Shown here: piece by piece, positions 35,901 to 51,769 of the stretch
Position numbering within the stretch: the stretch's first letter is position 1
Layout: every line of letters starts with the position of its first letter
NCBI GenBank assembly: GCA_907163375.1
Contig: CAJQUW010005236.1
Coordinates: forward strand, 1 to 64,000
DNA: 64,000 bases
Origin: Prostheceraeus crozeri
Lineage: Eukaryota; Platyhelminthes; Polycladida; Euryleptidae
Reading direction: 5' to 3'
Translations under genes and position numbers: made by a program
Notes under the pieces: generated by a model
Seen by the model: the letters and a program-made list of their open reading frames with translations, nothing else
What the model was told of the DNA's origin: nothing
Database searches by the model: none

Positions 35901-36660
35901 TGAGACAATTCCTTCCAATGAGGTTGTCACACTTCATATATCTATCCATGGCGTACCATGACGAATGCATGCGGACGTGATCCGTGCTATGCTGATGGCG
36001 AGATTCAAGTGGAACGCTAAGCAATTAGATTTGTGGTATGAAGCCCATGTGCAGCATGCTTGTCATTCAATTCACCGCTAAATACGAGTTTCAACTCTAC
36101 TCTAGGCCTGTCAATCTACCGATGATAGCATCTAATTGACGTATTGGGCAACCAAAATAACGGTATCATTTGTAATTCTTGATGACAAGAACTCGAGTAC
36201 TGAAATATTTACTCAAGTGATTTCGTGCAGACGAGTATTCGAGCATTTTAGACAAAAGTATCTGTTTCAAATCATGGCTTCCAGTGGTCAAATGATTCAC
36301 TTCATTGATTTTACAGCAATTATACCTGCTATGTTACTTGCATACAATATCCTCTCTATTAGAAGCTTTGATTCTTATTGTCAGGCTACTATTATAGAAT
36401 GAACCTGTATTTCTGTGACCTCGCACAGCGCATGTGATAAGTTCTTTTGATACTCCATGAGTTCATGAAACACTAGTGTCCCATTGGGAGTCAAATCAAA
36501 ACTAATGCAGAAATATTGTAACCGAGGAATGTGTTAGGAACGAATTTTTTCATGTTCTGCTTTTTATGCAGGAATCCATTCTACGACTAATATAATTCAC
36601 AAGCAATCTTATCCAATTAATTGGGTAATAATTTTTTATAATTAATTTTGAGCAGCAATT
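32984..36660. other. Long non-coding stretch
   Basis: No exon or complete element. It has a short GA-rich tract near 34349-34369 and a hAT-like terminal hairpin at 34655-34727. ORF 36136-36402 (+) shows no recognisable domain. Confidence 0.35.
34655..34727. repeat. Short TACTCGAGTAC-rich inverted repeat
   Basis: AGTGTTTGGCTTACTCGAGT near the left edge is roughly matched by the reverse complement of the right edge, AGTGTTATTCGCGTACTCGA. The pattern resembles hAT termini with ACTCGAGTAC subterminal motifs reduced to a 70-bp hairpin. It may be a minimal MITE or a fragment. Confidence 0.3.
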
Positions 36661-37551
36661 TTTTGTGATGCTAGCATTAATGAAAATAAAGCCTTGTTGC
36701 TCAAATAAGTATAAATTTATCCAAATTTTCGCCGGAATGACAACCTGTTCACAGAAAAAGAATCGCACAAGCATTTTCAAAAGTTAAAGATAGATCAAAA
36801 TATCAGTGTTTGGAGATCACAACTTTCACCTCTATTATTCAGAGCAGGTCTTGATGATTTTATATAGATAACTTCTCTGAAACGCAGATTGATGGTATTG
36901 GAATCAGAAGCTATGACGGAAATCTCCAGAGGGAACAGGTTATTTAATAAGCAAATTTGAAGATGTTTGTGGATGCTTGATTCCTTGCGTGTAAGACTTT
37001 CTTTTATTCGCGCATGTAGATGGCTCACAGTACTGCACACATAAAATTTAGAACGCATTATAGTTGCACATTATTTCATCATTTGTTTCAGAGGAAATCC
37101 CTGAGCCCGATGTTGACAAACAAAAACTAATTTTCATGTTCTGAGTACTTTCGGTGCGCTCCGCACATCATCGCCGCACGGAGTGCAGCGAAAGTACTCA
37201 GAACATGAAAATTAGTTTTTGTTTGTCCTGTAAAACAAATAATGACGATAACCAATCACTTATTTTCAACAATATTATTCTATGAATGACCATCTTACAT
37301 TGGCAAATTTCTTTATTATTTCAAATCATTAAGACCTACTCTGAATAATAGAGATGAAAGCTGTGAGCTTCAAACATTGATATCTTGATATATCTTTAAC
37401 TTTTGAAAATGTTTGTATGATCCCATGTATAAATATTTGTAATATCTATGTAAAAATATTTGTGAACAGGCCGTCATACCGCCGAAAATTTGGATAAATT
37501 TATACTTATTTGAGCAGCAAGGCTTTCTTTTCATTATTACTTTCATCACAA
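36661..37551. repeat. Foldback structure, about 0.9 kb
   Basis: The outer left arm (36661-36862) matches the reverse complement of 37318-37551 closely, for example CTCAAATAAGTATAAATTTA and TCTATTATTCAGAG. The right arm carries one insertion of about 30 bp. The inner arms 37115-37163 and 37179-37227 match at 47 of 49 positions around a 15-nt loop. The intervening parts are unequal (about 252 bp left, 90 bp right), which implies a deletion or insertion in one arm. No coding capacity and no target duplication were found. It could be a foldback transposon or a segmental inverted duplication. Confidence 0.8.
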
Positions 37552-38465
37552 TAAATTAGGGTTGCCTTACGGTAATGTTCGCACATGAAAGCTAAGTTGA
37601 TAGTCACCGAATAGTCAATTTTTCATTATCCTACTAGCTTGTGAGAAGTAGAAATGTGCCACACTTAATTGCCTCCGCTGTAAGATGTTTCGGTTTTGAA
37701 ATTATAAAATCACAAGCCTATTTATGAATGAGTGCCATCTACAATATATTCCCACACTTAAGATCACTTTATATATTTCATATCATTCGTTTTGTTCATC
37801 AATCGCACTTTAGAGATTCATGGTTCCCTCCCCACACATGATAAATTCATACAAGTCCGTCTCTGATCCGAAGTAGGTTGTGATCAAATTGAGTCATGCC
37901 GTTCGGATTGGACAGGATGCTCCAAGAATATCCGAGAAAATCCGCACCGTAAAAGGGATTCCTTAACTTAAAGCCTGTAATAGACTGTCACATTCTATAT
38001 TTCGGCAGTATACTCGTAAGTAGTGAAACCCAAGATGCTTGTTTGTCTAAGGCTTGTTGTTATCTGCAACTCCATATTCGATACATACCCATTCCACAAA
38101 TGCCTCAATGCCTCATGAATGATAAATGAGCGATGTTCTGTCATAGGGAATTTATTGTGTTGAGTTCACCTTATTTCCTTTTCTGTGTTGCTCTTAAGTT
38201 GTTAGTCATCTTTCTGTGTAGGCAGTAATCTTGAACACATAATATACTAGATAGGCAAAATTCAAAAGTAAGGGAATGTCAAGTAAACTTATACTAGCAT
38301 AATAGCAAATTATTTCCAATTAATTTCTGTCTTCACGAAGCTATCTTCAGGGAACTGAAATATAGTAATATTTCATAAATAGCAACAGCATTCCCTCACT
38401 TATTTGCGATGAGCGAAGGCACTTTTTCAGAATTTGATAGACATGGTATACCACCTTGCTATGTG
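37552..38465. other. No gene recognised
   Basis: AT-rich non-coding sequence without a supported element. It may lie within the large intron upstream of the ZFR-like exon (inference). Confidence 0.3.
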
Positions 38466-38690
38466 TTGAACCTAAGTGCTCATTGTCAATGAAAATGAAT
38501 GAAGCTTTTACGTCACTACTCCCCACACTTGGGGCTTGGACGGTGCTGACATAGACAGACTTATGGAGCGTTGCAGTACTTTTAGTCCGTATGCCTTTCC
38601 TACCGACTTCCAATGACACCTTCAGGGCTCGACCTCTGGACCAAAAGATCGCCAGGTCAAGCACTTAACCACTGTGCCACGGAGTCCACT
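38466..38690 (-). repeat. SINE family S1, copy 2
   Basis: Reading the minus strand from 38690: GGACTCCGTGGCACAGTGG (A box), a B-box-like GGTCGAGCCCTG, GTGTCATTGGAAGTCGGTAG, AAAGGCAT, then GTGTGGGGAGTAGTGAC near the 3' part and CATTGACAATGAGCACT. It is the best-preserved head of the three copies and defines the family consensus. It lies about 1.3 kb upstream of the ZFR-like exon in opposite orientation. Confidence 0.75.
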
Positions 38691-42840
<4,150 letters not shown>

Positions 42841-42990
42841 ATAGCTTCATTGTCACTACTCCAATCAGATTTAGCCGTAGCATTGTGCTTTGTCAGTCTG
42901 GATGTCCTTTTTGCAACTTCCAATGATACTCTCAAGACCAAAAGACAGCAAGGCCAAGCTCATGATCACATTGCTCCATGGAGACCACCT
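42841..42990 (-). repeat. SINE family S1, copy 3 (degraded)
   Basis: Reading the minus strand from 42990: GGTGGTCTCCATGGAGCAAT (damaged A-box region), CTTGGCCTTGCTGTCTTTTG, GTATCATTGGAAGTTGC, then GGAGTAGTGACAATGAAGC. The body and tail match the other two copies, but the B-box region is deleted or degraded. Confidence 0.6.
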
Positions 42991-45900
42991 CTATAGTGCA
43001 GTGTAAAGATAATCAGTAATACGTTAGACTAGATTTTTTTTGTTTTAAGCTTAAAATAATCAATCTCTCAGTGTTTCAAAATGCATTTCATCTTACGAAA
43101 GAATAACGATCAATTTCTCATTCGATTTTTGCGACGCCATGAATGTTGCTGGAAGCATTTGACTCTCAATAGAAGCTTCATGAAGCTGTGACCAAAAATT
43201 GTTTCGAAACTGATTAATTAGAAAATTTGCAAGAGATATGAGTCACTGTTGTGGCTTGACAATTACTACAGCAAAAATTGCAATGCTTTCATGTTGACCG
43301 CTGTTCAACACTACTAAACTTAAAAAAAATTCCGGGCCTCCGTCATTAACATAGCATAAGTGAAATTTCGTCTAAAAGATGTGATAGTGCGAATTGCTTT
43401 CCTGCTTATAAGAGTTTCTATTCATCCCCGCCGGACTGAATTAGGCCTGATGACTTACGAAGGAACTGATAACAATGCGACTGCTTTCACCATCAAATGT
43501 GTTACTGTGTATATTGATTGAAAGTCGATAGGGATCCTGATATTCTTTCAATTTCGAAGGTTCGCTAACTCGTATCTTGATGGTTCTTATTCTTTTAAGT
43601 TGGTGAATAATTCATCCGTCAAACATCGTGTTTTTGTCCATGTCAGTTGTTGAAAATGTATCTACAATCTGAATCTGCTGGCGAAGGTATAAGGCCAATA
43701 AGAGTATTTCTTGTACTTTCATTCTTTTATTTGCCTTTAGATGTTTTATTTGTTTTATAAGTTGACTGAAGGAACTGAACAAAAGGAAGTATCGACAACA
43801 GTTTGCTTTCTTCGCTTGTGTTAATTAAGTACCAGATTTTATGCTCCATATACTGCTGTTCATCGTTCTTTTGTATTTATCATGCTATTTACCTTCGTAT
43901 TATTTTCGATTCCAAGGAAAAAATTTAACTTTATCTTGGAAAACTGTTTATTGGATTATAAACATATAAGTTTTTCAATAATATTCGGATGCCAAGTATT
44001 TAGTATTTTCTAGAAATGTTTGCTTTTGTCCTGTAGGTTGCCTTGACATGTTTCTATCTACATATTGTAATAATCAAAAGGAAGGATTTGAAATGAATTT
44101 TCAAACACAAATAAAATGCAAGACAATTCTTGTTTAGTAATGATTATGTCTCATAAGATGCGAGTAGACATCAAATTATCCAGGTATGACAATTTTTGTC
44201 AAATTATGTGTCCATGGATGCTGTCCACTATCATAGAAGTAGGACTTAAATAATGATAGTTGAAAAACCTTAGTACAGTATATACCAAAGTAATAATGAA
44301 ATACTCAAAGTGATGAAAATCAAAGTTAGAAAGAATGGAATGATGGAAATCTGTGTTCATGAAATATGTTCGACAACATGGAACCGATGTCACAAAGGTC
44401 CACTTCCCTCTTTTCAGAAAATTTTGTAGATACCGAATTCTTGGTTTCCTAATTCTATTATCTACTGTAAAATAATTGCTTTATGATGAGTTGTAGACTG
44501 CATCGGTTGCATTTTCTTTCAATTATTAATTGTTTTTCGTCATAATAGACTTTTAGTTCTGCCATTTTCTGAAGTGTTTTGATTCAGGATTATGAGGATG
44601 GAAGTTGTCGGGTTTTCTCTAAATTCGACAGAAATCGTGTTAGAAAGTTGAAGCTGTGTTATCCCATCATTACATCATTTGCTTCAATGAGACATTTACT
44701 TCACTAAGGACATAGACGTCATCGACTTCAGTTATTCTCGAAGCGGAAATCTGACTGAGCTTTTTATTCGACTTCTTGATAAGAGATCGTGTTTGAGGCT
44801 GATTTTCTAGTTTTAACTCTTAGTTATCTCACAATTTCGTCAGAACAATTTCACCAAATATGGATAAAACGGTCTATTCGGACGACTTTGTGAATGAATT
44901 AGCTAAATCTAGGAATTGACATTTAATGGCAAGCAAGAATCCATTGATGATATCTAAATTGATTCACAGGCTGAAATTGCCATTGTTGAATGTGAATGTT
45001 GTAAGCTTCCGGCAATGTGGATAATCTATCCCAAAAGAGCAATGGAATAGCGCACTGGAAGTCTGACAGTATCACCATTTGTCAATTTTATCATACATTT
45101 TCAGAAAGTTGTTGCTTTCTCTTGCGAAATACATAGTTAGAAAAGAGTGAAAATATCAGTATTAGTTATAATTCGTTGTCAAGTGTATGGTACGTCTTCG
45201 CCAACAGGGTGTAATTCTGCTTAATGACTTCTCGGACATAATGTTGAAATTGAGTAGTTAATTGGTTGTGGCGGGCTAAGTTGACTGATATTGATCCAGC
45301 TGATTACACATCTTGTACTATCATTTGTGCTCTTAGTAGTTTAACTGTGAGAATTGAAAGTAAAGTAAAACATTCAGAATTTCAAATTTGGATCAAGGCA
45401 AGGATCATTTTTTTTTAAATATCACAAATTAGGAATTCAAGTATTTGTAAAATGCTCCTTTCTTAACAGTGGACCTCTGTGATTCCTGTTTCTTCCGGCT
45501 GACTTCACCTATGATTTCATCGAAAACATAGAACAGAGATCATATAGGCCCACTTCCTTCCTTTCCGTCGAACTCTTATGATTTCCATCTTTGTATAGCG
45601 ACATCATTTTGCATATCTCTCTGTGTTATTCCCTATACATGAATTTTAAATCATAGTCTTCCTGTAAAATCCTTCCTTGTGACAATGACCAAAGAGCTGG
45701 TCTGAATGCATTAAGATTTTCAGCAAAAAGAAGAGCCTTTTACAAATATTCATGCTTATACTTGCATTCCTCATTAATGATTTTTTCAGGCAAGACAGTT
45801 TTTGATAATGATGATGTCATATAAGATACAGGCACACATTGCAGCACAAGACCTCAAGTCATTATTCAGGTAGACTTGATATTTACCGAGCTAAGATTCC

Positions 45901-48645
45901 AGCGATGCTGTCCTCTTTCATAGCTGCATGACTTAAATACATTGGATTGAAGGTCTATTTTTTATTCAACCCTATAACAAGAAAACAATGATTAGCTAAA
46001 ATAATCCGTACATCGATATGAGCTAAATATTCACATTGATGTCTGAGATTGAGATTCTAGTCACATGTCGATCACCCACGACTTAAGACGCACACGACGC
46101 AATACGCCCTTGCTTTTTATGCAGCCTAAAAAATGAAAGAAAACTTGTTACTCACTATTCGGTCATTCGATGGACAATGAAAAGGGACTTGCAGGTGATT
46201 AATTCACCTAAATCTCTTCGGCGGTCTCCGTGTCTTAATTCTGAGAATGAACGAGGGTAGGCTCGTAATCGATAGACTTGTCTTCAACAAATAATTATCT
46301 CACTGTTCGACTCTGTGCCTTCATTATTCATGTTTACAACTTGTCCTCATATTATCAATTTTCATCTATCATCACCTGCAACCAATTACGTAAATGAATT
46401 TGATAACAAAACATGGCATCGTAGAAGAATTCTTGCCTTCCAATAAATGTGTATCCATGTGGTGGAGCTACCTGTTAGTGACGGCGGCAATTGGCTAATA
46501 CGATAGGTAATTGAACATGAAATATTTCGGTGAAACATTCGTCATTACCGGTCTCGGTATTGCATTCAAAACTTAGCCGTGTGTTCCCCTGTGGGTGATC
46601 CTGTTGCGTCATTGGTGCGGAAGGAGAATTGGTGTGAAGCTTTGCAAACAGCTGGCCAACTTGGCTTAGGTGTAAGTCAACATCGAATAATGTAAGGAAA
46701 TCACTGGGTGATCATGTCATGCATACAAGGTGGATGATCGCCTGTGTATGGAAGGGAGAAAGCACCAGGAATACGAGTAGTAAAATTTCGAGCGAATAGT
46801 GAGTGTTGGGAATTTGAAGATAACTCGTGTTGAACAACAACAGATGGATGATTGTCATATTTCAATAGTCAGATTTCGCTGCTGTTTTTGCCATGTTTGA
46901 ACTGATTATTCCTCATACCATTTCATCTTGGCGCTACGAATAGATTGTATAAAATTAATTACAAAGAAAGAAAACATTTTCTCGATCATTGTTTTAGAAA
47001 TTATGACAAAAGGACTGATTTGGTGCCTGGCAATGTCTCACTACTCAGTGCGATTTTTGAGTGATATTTAACCACCGTTTATGGGAAAAGCAGAAATTAA
47101 TCTCTCCTTTTATTTGTATTCCCTATTGAAGTTAAAAGAAATACAATAGGACTGTACTTCGGCACCGCGCACCTTCAAAGGTCGATGTATACAAGGTGGA
47201 ACGTCCAAATATTCCACTGGTGTCTCACATAGGTGTTAACAAACATATCGGTGTGTGTATTATGTGTTCAGTACATATGGCAACACTCCACACTTAAATC
47301 ATTGGAAAGCAATGTATGACCATGCAAGAAATCCAAGAATTTCGTGGCCTGGGGAATGTCCTGAACACGGAAGCCGGAACAGAAGTGGCAGTCAGAGCTC
47401 GGCCGTGTGGAGGGAGCTAGTCAACTTGTTGACAAGGGCATCACAATGAGTTGCCGTTTCAAATGATGTGCAATCTTTTGCTCTGCACCGATCGAAATGA
47501 AGACGCGACTATTAAATCAATCCTTTCATAGACAGGAATATGATCACTCGGTGGAAGAAAGGAAGAGACTACCATTTTCGATCGCAACGAATGGTTAATG
47601 AATAATGATTACCTAGTTAACCTACTGATGATATGCATCATGATCTTATATAAAAATGTCGACGCAAGGCCATGCCAAGTTATTTGTTGACACCGACAAT
47701 TATTTAGAATGTCTTTTGGCTTGTTTAATTCGCCATGTCTTTGATGTAGGATTGGGTTCAAAGGGCGTAAAGTGATCTGCCGTGCTACTTCTGGTGTACA
47801 TAAAGACGTGCTTTGAGCGGGGATGGTCGTTTTGTTCGATGCGCTTTAAGCTCTATTGGTATACTCTGCATTTCTTTGAATTAACTTCAGTACATTTCCA
47901 ATGGGTTTTATCGCTCCTCTTTCTGTCATGGGCATATTCAATACGAATGAGCAGATGTTTGTCTTTTGATGTTTTTGTTTCTTATCACTCCATTTTATCA
48001 AATTAAAGAAACAAACTAATGCATATCGCAAATTATGTTATCTAAAACATCCCATTCTAATTTTGATTTGAGTATACCTGTATAAAGAGATTATGCATAC
48101 TGTAGATCTATATATGCACATAGATAGATAACCCATGCCATAGACAATTAATACACTGGTATCCGATGATCAATTTTTTGAACTAATGAGCGCATTAACG
48201 AAATGAACCATGTAATTCTGCGTATGAATTGGCGATGAAATGAGCGCTTTTTTTAGATACCTTGTCCAGCAAAAAGACTAGATCCGTTTTGAACATGTAT
48301 TTTAGCTTCAAAACAATATGTTGCGAACTTCGATGCTATTTGATCTATGGTATTGTTTATGATAACATTATCCTTATTTGCTGTAGAGGGCAGAGTTGTT
48401 TATTTTAAGGAAGCAAGACGCTTTATCCATCCTTATCAGCCCAACTTGATGTATTTTTGCTCAAGCAGAGTAACTGCATGATTTCTCACATACTGTCGGC
48501 TCTCTTTGATGTCCACTTGCTGCTTTTATCAGAGACAGTAGCGGAGGCAGGCAAGAAGATGAGCACTCACACATAGCATAGTGAAAATCTCATTTGTGTT
48601 AGAAAGTGCACAAAAATGAAGTTGACAGCTTTGAATAAGTAGATC
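42991..48645. other. Long non-coding stretch with a degenerate duplication
   Basis: No exon supported. Segments around 44110-44260 and 45785-45950 share a GCAAGACA-ATTCTTG-like start, GATTATGTCT/GATGATGTC followed by ATAAGAT, and a GATGCTGTCC...TCATAG...GACTTAAAT block. Segments around 44345-44460 and 45470-45600 share CCACTTCC...TTTC blocks. They look like two old, rearranged copies of one unit. Confidence 0.3.
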
Positions 48646-48649
48646 AGAA

Positions 48650-48853
48650 GAGCGGAAGTGAATACAAAAACCGTGGCTTTACCACAGGGTGGCAAGGATG
48701 ACATTGCGTATGCCGTTCGAATCTCGCTGCGATTTCATACCTTCTTGACTTCAAATAATATATAGACGCTTGTGTGTTCATTTCTGTAAATGTCATCTTG
48801 TGATGTTTATACTGAATAAATCGTTCCAGTCTTTCAAAAAAAAAAAAAAAAAA
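48650..48853 (+). mobile_element. Polyadenylated retroposed sequence (SINE or processed retrocopy)
   Basis: It ends in an uninterrupted run of 18 A residues (48836-48853) with an AATAAA signal 15 nt upstream (48815-48820), the mark of a reverse-transcribed polyadenylated RNA. A B-box-like CCGTTCGAATCTC (about 48713-48725) and an upstream CCGTGGCTTTACCACAGG suggest a tRNA-related head, so a SINE is possible. No open frame and no clear target duplication were seen. The 5' limit is approximate. Confidence 0.55.
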
Positions 48854-50485
48854 CCATACAATTATCTCTGCGGCACACGCCGACACACTGCTTGGTAGCT
48901 TTCAAGACACTTGCTTGGAAAGAGAAAGGGAAACAAATGTGTTGAAGATAATTCCCATCATTTGGGAGATGTTTCCTGATGTTCTCGGCTCTTGAGATGA
49001 CGTGAAATCACTGGTTTCGGCTTGTCCTCAAGTCAACGCTTGTCTGTACTGGACAGGAAGAAAAATGATCCTCCGGTTAGAAACCGACTGGTCTCTCTCA
49101 ACTGACAGTCTCAACAATCGATGCGAAAACTGAGGTCAAGCTGAACCGAAACCTGTTATTTGCTTCTTTTTGGATCTGAGGAAAGAAAATATTGCATGAA
49201 CTTCGTGTTGGAAGTTTGATAGGAGGGGAGGAGATTTATGTGAGGAGAAATTGAAAATGAAAAATACTGCATATGTAGTCCGAGAGCTACCTGACCCGCG
49301 AGTTGCATCTGCATCAATTTTATTAATTTCGTTGAAAAGAATTGCAAACATAAACGGCAAGCATGTGGAAGTCATCGCCTTCATATTGATTCGTGGATTC
49401 CTCAAATGATGTCTCATAATATGGTCGAATTAATATCATGAGCAATATTCGATGGACATTAGTCGTAGAAGTTCATTTTACTTGACAACGGTGTGCGATT
49501 GTGAATCTGGAACGACACCTGTACTAGTGCTGATGCTACATCGAATACTCGAATTTCTCGAATTTTTCTAAGTGCAGTGGTCGGATTTGGGCACGAATTT
49601 GTCGAAAGTGGCACGAATACACGAAAAATGAGTGTGGGCACGAAAATTGGACCTCCTGAAATTCATGCCCATCTTTTTCTGAGAATCACCTGAATTTTCG
49701 AACACAATGTGTATTAATAGCTGTATGCTTCATGCATTAATTCATTGTATGTATTAAAACAACTTAATTTGTTGCTGATTCTGGAAATCAATCTTTTTCA
49801 AAGAAGAAAATGAAGCGAAATAATACAGGTATACGTCATTCGATCGAGCTATATTTACTCCTCTGCATAGTTCAGGCAACCACTCATGACTCTGACATAC
49901 CATTGTTTAATTTACGTACAGAAGTAAACCAATTAGAAAAATGATAGATGACTCGGATAATTTGACGGTAAACTATAATAAAAGCTAATTCGATGGTATA
50001 GCCTCCTACTCCAATTTGGTGGTAGAATTTGATTATATAGTGCATACATTAAAAGAATTGCCATGAGATTGGTATTATAATTATTTCTTTGTTCATTCAA
50101 CATATCAATATGGTTTTACCATTATTTTTTTCTTGATAATTGATGTTGCCAATGAGATTTAGGCATGTGTCGATAATCTGAAGCTCAACTGAATATTCCA
50201 TATCTTCAGAATAGAAATTGTCAACACAATAATCCATGAATATAACTTAATTTTGATTGATTGCCACCGGGCGCCTAGATCCTCCCGCCATTTGAAGTCT
50301 AGTTCCATCCAGATTGTATACCGTAGGATTATGAGATAAGACTTATCTTCCAGATGCGGCTCGGCTCCCTAAGCTCCGTTCTTGTCGAAGAAGTCGTCCA
50401 TCATAGCGCTTTTCGCGATCATTTCTCGATAGTGGGCTACTATCTCGAGCGCTCTCACTGAAATACTCACGCAGTTCCGGCCAAT
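48854..50485. other. No complete gene recognised
   Basis: Mostly non-coding. Around 49577-49650 there are repeated GGCACGAAT motifs beginning CAGTGGTCGG, possibly a decayed hAT end. On the minus strand, 50270-50485 may continue the pogo/Jerky-like fragment in other frames. Confidence 0.3.
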
Positions 50486-50752
50486 TTAACTGTTATTTCG
50501 AGCCATAGTATTCGCGAAACAAATCATATCGATTGTTATCAATCCGAACCCTAAGCGAACCACATCCGTCGAATACTTCATTAACTCCCGCTCTTGACTA
50601 TAGATTAGGGATCGTGGGTTACCAGGATTCGGATTGATAGAAGTTTTGACATGTTTCTTCAATGTAGTTTCGAGAATGCCGTATTGCCTGGAGACATTAT
50701 AGATTGATTTTCTGCTGACTGTTACTGCCTTCTTAGCAGCAGCAATGTGTGT
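50486..50752 (-). pseudogene. pogo/Jerky-like transposase, HTH region (fragment)
   Basis: The minus-strand frame has no stop for 88 codons and reads AKKAVTVSRKSIYNVSRQYG, then ILETTLKKHV (a psq/CENP-B-type helix-turn-helix: repeated A-A-...-YGI..TTLK..V), then NPGNPRSLIYSQERELMKYS and VVRLGFGLITIDMI, matching the usual segment G-P-L-t..EE.eL..w......GFgLt..d in Tc1-mariner superfamily proteins of the pogo/Tigger/Jerky type. The HTH binds the element's ends. Stops flank the segment on both sides (TAA at 50486-50488). Continuing homology appears in another frame as MMDDFFDK near 50390. The catalytic DDE domain was not found. It is a truncated, frame-broken remnant. Confidence 0.6.
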
Positions 50753-51181
50753 TTACCGATCCATCGTCAGTCAAGTAATGAGAAAATACTTGCTTTTCAA
50801 TGAATTAGCTAAGTATCTAGCAGGTGCATTTTGATCTACTTTGATTTTCATTGAGTTTCTAACTTGCAACAAATGTTCAGTCAATACATAGTTGTCTGTC
50901 GGCATTATATTATAAAATGTTGACTTTCCCACGATGTGTATGCATGAACAGCGAATTTTTGTCACATCTATGGTTATCTATATAAAGAATTTTGTGTAAC
51001 ATCACTTCCGCTGTTGAATTTTTGATCATTTTAACATGACTGACGTAGACCTATATATTACTTACATACTACATACTAGGTATCCATGCGTGAAGTGCAG
51101 AATATCAGATTTCTTTAAGTAAGAAAATTATTTGATCAAATTAAATACCTCCAAAAATCGAGGTGCCTCTGAATTAGCCGA

Positions 51182-51266
51182 GTTTACCCTACACGGGTCT
51201 CATCAGTAAACAGATCAATTGTCTACATTTCGTTTCGGTTCCTTTAACATGTTGGGCGATCATCAG
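51182..51266 (-). ncRNA. Hammerhead-like motifs, two in tandem (fossil)
   Basis: On the minus strand, CTGATGA (51206-51200) is followed by GACCC-GTGTA-GGGT (a stem II hairpin) and then AAAC, where GAAAC is expected, so one core G is missing. A second CTGATGA (51266-51260) lies 60 bp upstream on that strand, followed by a GAAA (51236-51233), but without a convincing stem II between them. This resembles the ribozyme-bearing repeats of Penelope-like elements. Neither motif looks active. Confidence 0.4.
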
Positions 51267-51354
51267 CAGGCGAACCCACGACCATAGGCATGCCCCACAA
51301 AGCTTATAAAGGGCTTGAAATAGTACAAACCAACTTAGAAGCCAACATTACAAA

Positions 51355-51588
51355 ATGAACAGAAAATCAAAGATGATGAAACAAAAAGACTCATATCAGG
51401 AGGATATGACGAGACTGAAGGATGCGGATGCAAATCTGAAGGCTCTTCTGAATGAAATGTCGAAACAAGTGGATGAGAAAAATTTGAAGGCAGACAGACT
51501 ATTCCAAAAGTTCATTTAAAGAATGATCAGTGTTTACCTTGACAGTGACGATGATGATGCTGTTCCTAAGAAGAAATCATTTTTATAA
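51355..51588 (+). pseudogene. Small coiled-coil ORF with an internal stop and acidic tail
   Basis: ATG at 51355 opens a 54-codon frame rich in K, E, D, L and M (for example KDADANLKALLNEMSKQVDE), predicted to be a coiled coil, that ends at TAA (51517-51519). The same frame continues without interruption as RMISVYLDSDDDDAVPKKK to a second TAA (51586-51588), giving an acidic cluster followed by a basic run resembling a nuclear-localisation signal. The continuity of frame and the designed-looking tail suggest one protein C-terminus broken by a nonsense mutation, or a readthrough product. I do not recognise the family. Upstream in-frame stops limit it to this start or to a spliced exon. Confidence 0.35.
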
Positions 51589-51769
51589 ACTTTTCCACGT
51601 AATAATACTCGAATAATACGAATAATAATCGTACTTGTAGCTAAATACGAAGTGCATTTCGAGGCATTTCGGCATATTTTCAGTTGCCTAGTTTCTATTG
51701 CATGTACATGTATATGCAACAAATGTGCATTTACGGGCTCAAAAAAACTATGAAGATTCTGATAGACTT

